NCBI RefSeq assembly: GCF_000763575.1
Contig: NZ_CP009170.1
Span: 707,501-771,500 of the forward strand
Source of the DNA: Thermoanaerobacter kivui
GTDB lineage: Bacteria; Bacillota; Thermoanaerobacteria; Thermoanaerobacterales; Thermoanaerobacteraceae
Direction: 5' to 3'
Length of the DNA: 64,000 bases
Part shown: in pieces, positions 54,218 to 62,242 of the stretch
How positions within the stretch are numbered: position 1 is the stretch's first letter
Layout: each line of letters starts with the position of its first letter
Position numbers and translations under genes: made by a program
Notes under the pieces: generated by a model
What the model was told of the DNA's origin: nothing
Seen by the model: the letters and a program-made list of their open reading frames with translations, nothing else
The model's database searches: none

Positions 54218-54493
54218 ATGGAGGTTGCATTATCAATGAATGAATTTATGGAATTGACAGAAGAAGATTTGATGGTTGTTGACGGCGGTGGACCAATGCT
54301 TGCTGCATATCCTGTTGATTGGAAAGGTTTATATAATGAGGTAGTTGGTGGGTTTCTAGGTGGAGCAGCTGGGGCTATAGCAACTGGTAATATAGAAAAA
54401 GCATTGGTATCAGGAATAGGGGGTGCAGTTGCTGGTGGAGTTAAATATTATGTTAAAAACCCATGGCCAACATACTTTTTCATGATATATTGA
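54218..54493 (+). CDS. Double-glycine bacteriocin-type precursor peptide
   Basis: A 91-residue product with a leader MEVALSMNEFMELTEEDLMV and VDGG, and a 67-residue core GPMLAAYPVDWKGLYNEVVG, GFLGGAAGAIATGNIEKALV, SGIGGAVAGGVKYYVKNPWP, TYFFMIY. The glycine-rich centre suggests a membrane-active helix. The C-terminus matches the leaderless product at 31087. ATG 54218 has GAGAGGAGGG upstream; an in-frame ATG at 54173 lies in the upstream repeat. A 19-base-pair hairpin follows. Confidence 0.82.
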   Translation: MEVALSMNEFMELTEEDLMVVDGGGPMLAAYPVDWKGLYNEVVGGFLGGAAGAIATGNIEKALVSGIGGAVAGGVKYYVKNPWPTYFFMIY

Positions 54494-54561
54494 AGCTTTG
54501 CTTATAAAATTTTGTTAAAACTAAATATATCCATAACTATGTTATTTTAATTATATTAAAA

Positions 54562-54622
54562 AACTCCATGTAGTGAGAATAAGTATGAGGGTAATTACGT
54601 TAAATTCTCACTACATGGAGTT
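54562..54622 (+). terminator. Hairpin after precursor 54218
   Basis: AACTCCATGTAGTGAGAAT (54562-54580) and ATTCTCACTACATGGAGTT (54604-54622) are exact reverse complements. Confidence 0.75.
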
Positions 54623-54754
54623 ATCATTAAATAAATTAAGAATGTTAGTTGAAAAATATGTAAGTTTTTACTCAAAGATTCTTGCTTAAATTTTTTCTTG
54701 TTTTGTTTAGGATATTTATAAATAAGATTATGAGAGAAAATTTTTTATTTTGTT

Positions 54755-55603
54755 TAAGATACATTAAATTATTATTGTAATTTTAATTTTTGATATTATT
54801 AAAGGGATAATAAAAAATAAGTTAAAAAGGGGAATAAAATACTATGAAAAATTTAAGTTATATAAATTCTTTTATTTTTGGTATGATTGTTGGGCTAGTT
54901 TCAGTTTTGTTAACAGAAAATATGAATTTTTATTCACGAATGATAGTGTCAATATTAGTTGGGTTAAGTGTAGGTATTGTGTATAGAATTGTATACAATT
55001 TTTATTGGAGGCAAAAAAAGTCAAAATAAAAAGTTAAGTCTATATAATTAAAACTTGAATTCAGCAAGTGAATTTATAAAATACCCAAATAGAGCCATTT
55101 GAGGGCCAAATTAAGCGAAAATTTTTTACAAAAAATATATGGAGATTGCTCTTTTTCCTGATAAAATTTAATGTTAACTAATCATGCTTAACAAAGCACA
55201 ACCATGGATGAAAATCTATTTTCGCATAAAATATAGGGAAAATAGAGTAATTCTTATAATAGTTAGGAATGGTAAGTACATTGTCTGGAAGGGAAATAAA
55301 CAATAACCCTACATTTTCTTTAGCTTAGATTAAAAAAACGTGAAACTACAGAAAAATGTAGTAGACAACGAAAAAAATTTTATGCTAAATTAGAGGTAAG
55401 ATATAGAAATGGATGTGAATTCAAGAAAAATTAAGAAAGAAAAGCGAGTTTCTTACATATTGCCATGCATGGCAGGTTAAAATAGATGAAAATCGTGCGA
55501 TTGGAGTAAGAAAGGAGAGGAGGGAAAGGAATGGAAGCCGTAATACCAATGAATGAATTTATGGAATTGACAGAAGATGATTTAATAGTTGTTGATGGTG
55601 GAG
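54755..55603 (+). repeat. 850-bp duplicated block, copy 2 (copy 1 at 32513-33362)
   Basis: It contains the membrane-protein gene 54844, the IS1380 left-end remnant (55052-55175), the palindrome TGCCATGCATGGCA (55461-55474) and the leader of precursor 55531. Similarity with copy 1 ends one base after the second glycine codon. Confidence 0.9.
54844..55029 (+). CDS. Small two-helix membrane protein, near-identical to 32603
   Basis: A 61-residue protein (MKNLSYINSFIFGMIVGLVS, then a second segment IVSILVGLSVGIVYRIVYNF and RQKKSK). It differs from 32603 at a few residues, so the sequence is conserved between two copies that were both invaded by an IS end downstream. Immunity or export accessory function is possible. 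AAGGGG precedes the ATG. Confidence 0.65.
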   Translation: MKNLSYINSFIFGMIVGLVSVLLTENMNFYSRMIVSILVGLSVGIVYRIVYNFYWRQKKSK

Positions 55604-55800
55604 TTGATTGGGCTGCTGTTGCAGCAGGTACAGGCATTGTATTAGGGGCTGCAGGTTTAGCGGTTAGTGCTGGACTTGCTTTTATACCTGTAGCTGTTAT
55701 CTTAGGAGCTGGAACAGCAGGTGAAATTGCACTTGCGGGTTTGACAGTTGCTGCATCTGGTATAGGTGGTGCAACAATTGGCTATGGTTTTAGCCATTAA
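55531..55800 (+). CDS. Double-glycine bacteriocin-type precursor peptide
   Basis: An 89-residue product with a leader identical to that of 33290 (MEAVIPMNEFMELTEDDLIV, VDGG) and an unrelated 65-residue core VDWAAVAAGTGIVLGAAGLA, VSAGLAFIPVAVILGAGTAG, EIALAGLTVAASGIGGATIG, YGFSH. The core is almost wholly alanine, glycine and aliphatic residues, resembling large hydrophobic bacteriocins of the circular or class IIc look, though with a double-glycine leader. GAGAGGAGGG precedes the ATG. A hairpin and a membrane protein gene follow. Confidence 0.82.
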   Translation: MEAVIPMNEFMELTEDDLIVVDGGVDWAAVAAGTGIVLGAAGLAVSAGLAFIPVAVILGAGTAGEIALAGLTVAASGIGGATIGYGFSH

Positions 55801-55811
55801 TCTAATTGAAC

Positions 55812-55849
55812 TTCGAGTTATCAGCAAGTTTATTTGCTGATAACTCGAA
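55812..55849 (+). terminator. Hairpin between precursor 55531 and gene 55859
   Basis: TTCGAGTTATCAGCAA (55812-55827) and TTGCTGATAACTCGAA (55834-55849) are exact reverse complements. Without a strong T tract it may reduce rather than stop transcription into the next gene. Confidence 0.65.
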
Positions 55850-55858
55850 ACTAAAGAA

Positions 55859-56203
55859 ATGAGGTACGATAAAATGGGTTCTAAGAAAATGGAAAAACTA
55901 TTGTTTTTTTTGACTTTTTTAATTTCTATAATTGCAGTTTTGTCTTCTTTGATATTTTTAATGAACTTATTGGTTTCAGGTAATATTGCTAATACAAATA
56001 TTATAGTGGTAATAGCTTTGATATTTGATCCGTGTGTAATTTTAATACTTAATTATATAGTATACACTAAGAATTACAAGTATTCCCCGTTGAAACAACC
56101 TGATGAAGTGAAAGAAAAAATAATTATAGGATTTATCTGGGCAATTTCAATAGTAGTTTTGCTAACAATAGTTCTTGCTATTATTACAAATTTGAGTTTT
56201 TAG
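55859..56203 (+). CDS. Small membrane protein, candidate immunity for 55531
   Basis: A 114-residue protein (possibly starting at ATG 55874 after GAGGTACG) with three predicted membrane segments (LFFLTFLISIIAVLSSLIFL, TNIIVVIALIFDPCVILILN, IIGFIWAISIVVLLTIVLAI). No family is recognised. It lies 58 bases after the precursor at 55531, so an immunity role is likely by position. Downstream 56210-56253 repeats the sequence at 31828-31872. Confidence 0.6.
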   Translation: MRYDKMGSKKMEKLLFFLTFLISIIAVLSSLIFLMNLLVSGNIANTNIIVVIALIFDPCVILILNYIVYTKNYKYSPLKQPDEVKEKIIIGFIWAISIVVLLTIVLAIITNLSF

Positions 56204-56453
56204 GTTTTTAAATAATGATTTTTAAATAACAAAAGTAGCGGAATAACTTTTGTAATTATGAGAACAATAAGTGCATTTAATAATGATTTTGATTATTCTA
56301 TTAAAGAATGGAAGGAAAATAAAAAGCACCCTTATATTTTTCTATAGTTTGGAGTAAAAAAATACAAAAACTACAGAAAAACGTAGTAGTAGGTTTAGGA
56401 AAAACAAAAAAGAAAAGCGGGTTTTTTACATATCGTATAGTTGATAAAAAATT

Positions 56454-56467
56454 TGCCATGCATGGCA
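56454..56467 (+). promoter_or_regulatory. 14-base palindrome upstream of precursor 56530
   Basis: TGCCATGCATGGCA, followed by TTTAAAATA, as at 33220 and 55461. The distance to the start codon is about 60-70 bases in all three cases. Confidence 0.5.
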
Positions 56468-56529
56468 GTTTAAAATAAATAGGCGAAAGCTGTTGGTTTA
56501 AGTCAAGTTAAAAAGAAGGAGGGAGGAAG

Positions 56530-56730
56530 ATGGAAGCTAGTTTAAACCAACCTAATTCTAATATGTTGTATTTAACTGAAGATGAGTTACAAAAAATAAA
56601 TGGAGGCAATCCATGGGAAACTTTAGGGAAATTAGGTACTCTAATAGGAATAATTGATGCAGTGTATGATTTTGGGAAGGGATTTGTTGATGGTTTTAAG
56701 GCAGCTTATGCTCGGGACCGTGATAAGTAA
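56530..56730 (+). CDS. Double-glycine precursor, alpha-like member of a second pair
   Basis: A 66-residue product with leader MEASLNQPNSNMLYLTEDEL and QKINGG, and a 40-residue core NPWETLGKLGTLIGIIDAVY, DFGKGFVDGFKAAYARDRDK. The core resembles 51931 (IGLIDMAIDF, GNGVVDGFKDGL). GGAGGGAGG lies just before the ATG. It is followed after 79 bases by the beta-like precursor 56810. Confidence 0.82.
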   Translation: MEASLNQPNSNMLYLTEDELQKINGGNPWETLGKLGTLIGIIDAVYDFGKGFVDGFKAAYARDRDK

Positions 56731-56809
56731 AATATATAAATAATGAAATTAGAATGTTCATTTTTCGCGTTAAAGTGGGTATCAAACCGAAAAAAGGAGT
56801 GTGAAATAA

Positions 56810-57013
56810 ATGAATACAATAAAAGAAGAAGAATTACTCACTATTAATGGAGGCGATAATGGTTTTTTTTCTAAAGTTGGTTTCGTAGCAGGATATTTAA
56901 CTTATTATCTAATGAAGGGTGCTTCTTATACGCAACCCAGTGCTTTTGAAATAATGAAAAAATCAAGAGAAAAAGAAAGAAATAAAGAACTTTTACTACA
57001 GGGATTGGTATAA
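56810..57013 (+). CDS. Double-glycine precursor, beta-like member of a second pair
   Basis: A 67-residue product with a short leader MNTIKEEELLTINGG and a 52-residue core DNGFFSKVGFVAGYLTYYLM, KGASYTQPSAFEIMKKSREK, ERNKELLLQGLV. The first half resembles 52145 (YYIGYAVGYIGGMIF) with GxxxG-like spacing; the charged tail is longer. AAAGGAGTG precedes the ATG. Together with 56530 it would form a two-peptide bacteriocin. Confidence 0.78.
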   Translation: MNTIKEEELLTINGGDNGFFSKVGFVAGYLTYYLMKGASYTQPSAFEIMKKSREKERNKELLLQGLV

Positions 57014-57186
57014 GAGAGTGTAGTTTTTTAATGACAAATAGGTTATAAGCAGCTTTCGCCTATTTTAAAAATTTTTGTCTAATAACTAATATAATCTAAT
57101 TTGCACTATATCATTATAGTTTTATGAAAAAATTTAGAAAAGAATTATGTTATTTTTTGTATTTTATGAAAAAAGGAGTATTTTAA

Positions 57187-57666
57187 TTGATGAGTATCAA
57201 TAAAAAGATTCAAGATTACCTAAATAATGTTTCAGATTATTCTTATATTTTGATAATGGTGATGTTTACATGGATGGCAAATGTTTTGACAGGATTATAT
57301 ACTAATATTTTTAATATTCCTTTTAAGAGGCCGCAATTCGGTATGTCGCCAATATTGATGCTTATTTTAGTAGGAATAGTAGGACCAATAATAGAAACAT
57401 ACCTTTTTCAAGTTGTTTTAATTTATTTTTTAAAAAAAATAAATTATTTAAATAACAACAAAGCTTTGCTTGTAATTGTAGCTTCAATAATTTTTGGGAT
57501 ATTGCATAATTATAGTTCTGATTACATAATTTTTGGTTTCCTCTTAGGGGTGATTTTAAATTATTCGTATTTAATATATAAAAATAAAACTCTGAGTTCA
57601 TTTATTATTGCTCTAACTATACATATCATTTATAATATACTAGTTCTACTAGTTTTTTATTTATAA
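57187..57666 (+). CDS. CPBP-like membrane protein with altered catalytic motif
   Basis: A 159-residue protein (start at GTG-less ATG 57190 or 57187 after AAAGGAG) with four membrane segments and GIVGPIIETYLFQVVLIYFL, FGILHNYSSDYIIFGFLLGV and TIHIIYNILVLLVF, the three CPBP motifs. The first motif has ETxLFQ instead of EExxFR, so the second glutamate and the arginine are replaced. It may be an immunity protein without protease activity. It follows the 56530-56810 pair. Confidence 0.75.
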   Translation: MMSINKKIQDYLNNVSDYSYILIMVMFTWMANVLTGLYTNIFNIPFKRPQFGMSPILMLILVGIVGPIIETYLFQVVLIYFLKKINYLNNNKALLVIVASIIFGILHNYSSDYIIFGFLLGVILNYSYLIYKNKTLSSFIIALTIHIIYNILVLLVFYL

Positions 57667-57747
57667 TAACAGTCCTCACAAAACAACTAGTGTTTAAAAG
57701 TTAGATCTAAATGTTTGAAAAACATGAAAAGTTAAAGGAGTATTTTA

Positions 57748-58256
57748 ATGAATATATGTAAAAAAATTCATGACTATTTAAATAACCTTTCTGATTTATG
57801 TTATATTCTAATAATGATAATACTTTCATAATTTAATAGATAACTTAATGGTCTTGTATGCTAATATTTTCTAATATTGATTTTAGTGGACCTGAATTTA
57901 ATATGTCACCAATATTAATGTTTATTTTAGTAGGAATAATAGGTCCAGTATTAGAAACATACCTTTTCCAAGTTGTTTTACTTTACTTTTTAAGCAAGAT
58001 AAACTATTTAAATAATCACAAGGCCTTACTTATAATTGTGGCTTCAATAATCTTTGGAATATTACATAGCTATAGCTTATTTTACATGATTTCAACTTTT
58101 TTAGCGGTAGTAATTTTAAATTATTCATATTTGATTTATAGAAATAAAACCCTAAGTTCATTTGCGATTGTTTTATCTATTCCTAGTATTCACAATATAA
58201 TAGATGTACTGCTCTTCATAATTACCAATAGAAATACGTTAATATTTAACTTGTAA
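57748..58256 (+). pseudogene. Second CPBP-like protein, N-terminus out of frame
   Basis: ATG 57748 starts MNICKKIHDYLNNLSDLCYI, matching the start of 57187, but the frame stops near 57830. From about 57858 another frame continues with FNMSPILMFILVGIIGPVLE, TYLFQVVLLYFL and FGILHSYS to a normal end. A start inside the second frame (ATG 57858) would give 132 residues that still contain all three motifs, so a shortened product is possible. It is a tandem duplicate of 57187. Confidence 0.68.
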
Positions 58257-58309
58257 TCTTATGATTGATTTAATGATGTTAGTGATAATTTTATAAAAGG
58301 TGAGATATT

Positions 58310-60532
58310 ATGAACATATTTAAGCGCTATGTATGCATTAAACAACATGACATAAAAGATTGTGGAGCTGCATGTCTTGCAACAATATCGAAACAGTATG
58401 GATTAAAAATACCAATATCAAAAATAAGAGAAGTTGCAGGGACAGACAAACAGGGCACAAGTGCTTACGGTTTAATAAAAGCAGCAGAGAAACTTGGTTT
58501 TACAGCTAAAGGAGTTAAAGCAAACAAACCCGAAGATATTTTTAATGAATTTCCACTTCCTGCAATAGCCCATGTGATTATTGACGGGAGATTACTTCAT
58601 TATGTGGTAATACATAAGATAACTAAAAAAGAATTAATTATTGCTGACCCTGCAAAGGGAATCGTAAGATATACTCCTAAAGAATTTTTTAAAATATGGA
58701 CAGGCGTACTCATTCTTATGGTGCCAACAGTTCAATTTAAAAAAGGTGATGAAACGCAAGGACTATTTTCAAGATTCTTTTCATTATTAAAACCTCAAAA
58801 AAGACTGATAGTACACATATTTTTTGTATCCCTAGTATTTACTATTTTAGGAATTATAGGCTCATTCTATTTCAAATTCTTAATGGACTCCATACTTCCA
58901 AATGGCTTAGTTAAAACTCTTAATATGTTCTCAATAGGAATTATTGTATTATACATTTTTAAAATTTTACTGAATGCCTTTAGAACGCAGTTACTTTTAT
59001 ATTTAAGCCAAAATATTGATATACCATTGATGCTTGGATACTACAACCATGTCATTGAATTGCCTATGAATTTCTTTGATACGCGGGAAGTAGGAGAAAT
59101 AATATCTCGTTTTAATGATGCAGCAAGGATAAGGGAAGCTATATCAGGAGCGACTCTTACTGTAATGATAGATACGTTAATGGTTATAATAGGTGGTGCT
59201 ATATTATATAGTCAAAACCACATGCTATTTGGTATAACCCTTGTTCCTGTTATTTTATATGCTATTATTGTCTGGGTATTTAACAATCCTTTAAAAAACA
59301 TAAATAGAACAATGATGGAAAATAATGCAAAATTGACATCTTATCTTGTAGAATCATTAAACGGGATTGGAACTGTAAAAGCATTCAATGCAGAACGGAA
59401 GGTAAATTTTGAAACAGAAAAGAGATTTATAAAATTTATAAAAAGTGCTTTTAAAAATGGATGGATGAATAATTTACAATCCTCATTAAAAAGTGGAGTA
59501 AAAAGTGTATTTGGAATTGTTTTACTATGGGTTGGAGCCAATGAAGTAATACATGGCAGGTTGTCCATAGGTGAACTTTTAACCTTTAATGCTTTACTTG
59601 CTTACTTTTTAGAGCCTATAGAAAATCTTATAAATCTTCAACCCCAAATACAGACAGCCTTAGTTGCAGCAGACCGATTAGGTGAAATACTAGATTTAGA
59701 AATAGAAAAGAGCAAAAATGAAGATAAAAAGATCAATCCTGCATCATTAAGAGGAGATATAGACTTTGTAAATGTAACTTTTAGGTATGGAACAAGGCAG
59801 AAGGTTTTAGATGACATAACTTTACACATCTCTTCAGGAGAAAAAATAGCACTTGTTGGTGAAAGCGGTTCGGGTAAAACAACTCTGGTAAAGCTCCTAA
59901 TGAGTTTTTATCAACCGGAGAAAGGCGAAATACTTATAAATGGATATAATATAAAAGATATAAATTTAGAAGTTCTAAGAGAAAAAATTGCGTACATATC
60001 ACAGAATGCTTTTTTCTTTAATGGCACTATCAGAGAAAATCTTACTCTTGGATCAGATAATATAGAATTTGAAGAAATAATAGAGGCTTGTAAAAAAGCC
60101 CAGATTCATGATTTTATTAATAGTCTACCTTTACGATATGAAACTATGTTAGAAGAAAATGGTGCAAATTTGTCTGGTGGGCAAAAGCAAAGACTTGCAA
60201 TAGCAAGAGCAATCTTGAAAAAGCCTGATATATTAATAATGGATGAAGCTACTAGTAATTTGGATAGTACTACCGAAAAAACAATACATGATATGATAGA
60301 TGAATTCAGTAAAGATATTACTACTATAATAATTGCTCATAGATTAAGTACTATTATGAGAAGTGATACTATATATGTTATGGATAAAGGAAAAATCGTA
60401 GAAAGTGGTAGTCATGAAGAATTAATGAGATTAGGAGGAAAGTATTATGAATTATGGAAGGACCAAATTCCAATATCTAATTACGAACTTGGAGATGAAG
60501 AAGCAGCAGCTTCTAATTCGATAGGAGCGTGA
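58310..60532 (+). CDS. Peptidase-containing ABC exporter (C39, bacteriocin type)
   Basis: The 740-residue protein has an N-terminal C39 cysteine peptidase (QHDIKDCGAACLATISKQYG, catalytic cysteine about residue 17; HYVVIHKI and ADPAKGIV with the histidine and aspartate), six membrane segments between about 165 and 460, and an ATPase domain with GESGSGKTTLVKLLMSF, LSGGQKQRLAIARAIL, DILIMDEATSNLDS and IIAHRLSTI. It cleaves double-glycine leaders and exports the cores. It is the only intact exporter in the window, so it probably serves all the precursors. It overlaps the HlyD-type gene by four bases. Confidence 0.95.
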   Translation: MNIFKRYVCIKQHDIKDCGAACLATISKQYGLKIPISKIREVAGTDKQGTSAYGLIKAAEKLGFTAKGVKANKPEDIFNEFPLPAIAHVIIDGRLLHYVVIHKITKKELIIADPAKGIVRYTPKEFFKIWTGVLILMVPTVQFKKGDETQGLFSRFFSLLKPQKRLIVHIFFVSLVFTILGIIGSFYFKFLMDSILPNGLVKTLNMFSIGIIVLYIFKILLNAFRTQLLLYLSQNIDIPLMLGYYNHVIELPMNFFDTREVGEIISRFNDAARIREAISGATLTVMIDTLMVIIGGAILYSQNHMLFGITLVPVILYAIIVWVFNNPLKNINRTMMENNAKLTSYLVESLNGIGTVKAFNAERKVNFETEKRFIKFIKSAFKNGWMNNLQSSLKSGVKSVFGIVLLWVGANEVIHGRLSIGELLTFNALLAYFLEPIENLINLQPQIQTALVAADRLGEILDLEIEKSKNEDKKINPASLRGDIDFVNVTFRYGTRQKVLDDITLHISSGEKIALVGESGSGKTTLVKLLMSFYQPEKGEILINGYNIKDINLEVLREKIAYISQNAFFFNGTIRENLTLGSDNIEFEEIIEACKKAQIHDFINSLPLRYETMLEENGANLSGGQKQRLAIARAILKKPDILIMDEATSNLDSTTEKTIHDMIDEFSKDITTIIIAHRLSTIMRSDTIYVMDKGKIVESGSHEELMRLGGKYYELWKDQIPISNYELGDEEAAASNSIGA

Positions 60533-61923
60533 CCTTTGTGAGAGAGATAGTACAAAATATAGAAGAACTTACAGACAGCAGAGAACTTTTAGAATCCAAA
60601 CCGCATCCTATTGCGAGTGTTTCTGTTTATATTTTATTGCTTCTTATTATATCTTTCTTGATATGGTCTTATTTTAGCGAGAAAGAAATAGTAGTTAAAG
60701 CAAACGGAATTATAAGACCTTACAAAGAATTTATCATCTCAAACAAAGTGACAGGCAATGTGGAGAAAATATATGTTACAGATGGTCAAAAAGTGAAAAA
60801 AGGAGATGTTTTATACGTAATAGAGCATAAAAACTTAGAATTACAAAAATCCATATTAGAAAAACAACTTGCTAATAAGATTAGTGAAGTAGAAAATTTA
60901 AAAAAATTAAAAAATAGTATTCAGGATGGAAAAAACTATTTTGATAAAAGTTCTGAGAATGAAATGTATTATTACTATAAGTATTTAGATTTTTACATAA
61001 ATAAAAAAGCCATAGAAAGCCAACTTTACGGTATTAATGTTCAGGCACAGAATATAGATAACATATTGGAGAATTTAAAAAATTTAAAAAAATCCATAGA
61101 CCAAAATGAAAATAAGATAAACAATGACACTTCTTATTACAACCAATTTGTTGATTATCAAATGAATATTAATCAGAGACAGGATAAAATTGAGCAATTG
61201 CAAAATGCCTTAACTCAAAAATATTATGATGCAGAAAATACAGTTCAAAATGCAAAAGATGACCTTATAAGTTATCAAAATCAATATATGCTTAGCCTCA
61301 AGTCAAATATCGAGCAGAATGAAGAAAAACTCAAGGAAATCAAAGCTAATTTGAATAATGTAAATGTAGAAAAATTCACAGCAGATACCATAGCTCAAAT
61401 AGAAGATAATATCTACTCCGATGAAAAAGAAATAGAGAAATTAAAAGGAGAACTTCAGAATATAAATCTTGCAATTGAGGATTATATAATAAAGTCTCCA
61501 GCAAACGGCAAAATTGATATGATAACGAGTATAAAAGAAGGAGATTTAATACAAAGTGGATTAGAAATGGTTAAAATTATTCCAGATAATTCAGAATATA
61601 TAGTAAAACTTTATATTCCTAACAAAGATATTGCAGATATAAAAGTTGGCCAAAAAATAAAATATCATATTTTAGCTTTGCCTTATCAAGAATACGGAGA
61701 GCTGTCAGGTGAAATAGTAAAATTAAGTATAGACTCGAGATTAGACAAACAAAGTGGGCTTAATTACTATGAAGCAGAGGCGACCATTGATAATAAACCT
61801 CTGTATAATCGTAAAGGAGAAAAGAAAAACATAAAGGTGGGCATGATAGTAGAAGCCCATGTTATTGGCCATAGGGAAAAAATGCTTTACTATCTTTTAG
61901 AACAACTCAATTTGAAAGATTAG
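60529..61923 (+). CDS. HlyD/LcnD-type secretion accessory protein
   Basis: A 464-residue protein with one membrane anchor at about residues 32-50 (SVYILLLLIISFLIWSYFSE), a lipoyl-like half motif near 60-90 (VKANGIIRPYKEFIISNKVT), a long coiled-coil region from about 95 to 310, the second half (YIIKSPANGKIDMITSIKEG) near 320 and a beta-barrel end with LYIPNKDIADIKVGQKIKYH. Such proteins partner C39 exporters of bacteriocins in Gram-positive bacteria. The start GTG/TTG at 60529-60540 overlaps the exporter end; the exact codon is uncertain. It ends the bacteriocin locus. Confidence 0.9.
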   Translation: MTFVREIVQNIEELTDSRELLESKPHPIASVSVYILLLLIISFLIWSYFSEKEIVVKANGIIRPYKEFIISNKVTGNVEKIYVTDGQKVKKGDVLYVIEHKNLELQKSILEKQLANKISEVENLKKLKNSIQDGKNYFDKSSENEMYYYYKYLDFYINKKAIESQLYGINVQAQNIDNILENLKNLKKSIDQNENKINNDTSYYNQFVDYQMNINQRQDKIEQLQNALTQKYYDAENTVQNAKDDLISYQNQYMLSLKSNIEQNEEKLKEIKANLNNVNVEKFTADTIAQIEDNIYSDEKEIEKLKGELQNINLAIEDYIIKSPANGKIDMITSIKEGDLIQSGLEMVKIIPDNSEYIVKLYIPNKDIADIKVGQKIKYHILALPYQEYGELSGEIVKLSIDSRLDKQSGLNYYEAEATIDNKPLYNRKGEKKNIKVGMIVEAHVIGHREKMLYYLLEQLNLKD

Positions 61924-61955
61924 TTGAGTTCCTTTAACCTGTAGGGAATTAACTG

Positions 61956-62216
61956 TTGACAATTCATGAGATTTTATATATATTATATATCAAATGGAAT
62001 ATGAGGCTATGAAAGAGAGGAGTAAGTGTATACTGGCTAAAGAGAGGGATATCCCATGGGCTGAAAGGATTCCCGCCAAAGGTACACTGAAGGTAGCTCT
62101 GGAGCCTGTAAACCGAAGTTTAGTAGGTTTAAACGGGTCTGCCCGTTATAGCTTGAGTGATAAATGAAGGTGGTACCGCGAAATGCCCTTTCGCCCTTTG
62201 TGGGTGAAAGGGTTTT
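61956..62216 (+). promoter_or_regulatory. T-box leader of valS with promoter and terminator
   Basis: TTGACA (61956-61961) and TATATT (61979-61984) form a promoter. The leader from about 62000 carries stem I elements (AGAGAGGAGTAAGTGTATAC, AGAGAGGGATAT) and the T-box sequence AAGGTGGTACCGCG at 62167-62180, followed by the terminator CCCTTTCGCCC...GGGTGAAAGGG and TTTTAAAA. Uncharged tRNA would pair with GGTGGTACC and stop termination. The specifier is taken as valine from the downstream gene; GTA near 62081 would fit but was not proven. Confidence 0.9.
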
Positions 62217-62242
62217 AAAATTCTGTAGAAGGAGTGTGAGGA

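Noticed and set aside
31000-57000. Possible CRISPR array because of many repeats
   Set aside because: The repeats are long blocks (about 285 and 850 bases) or single palindromes, not short units with regular spacers, and no cas gene is present.
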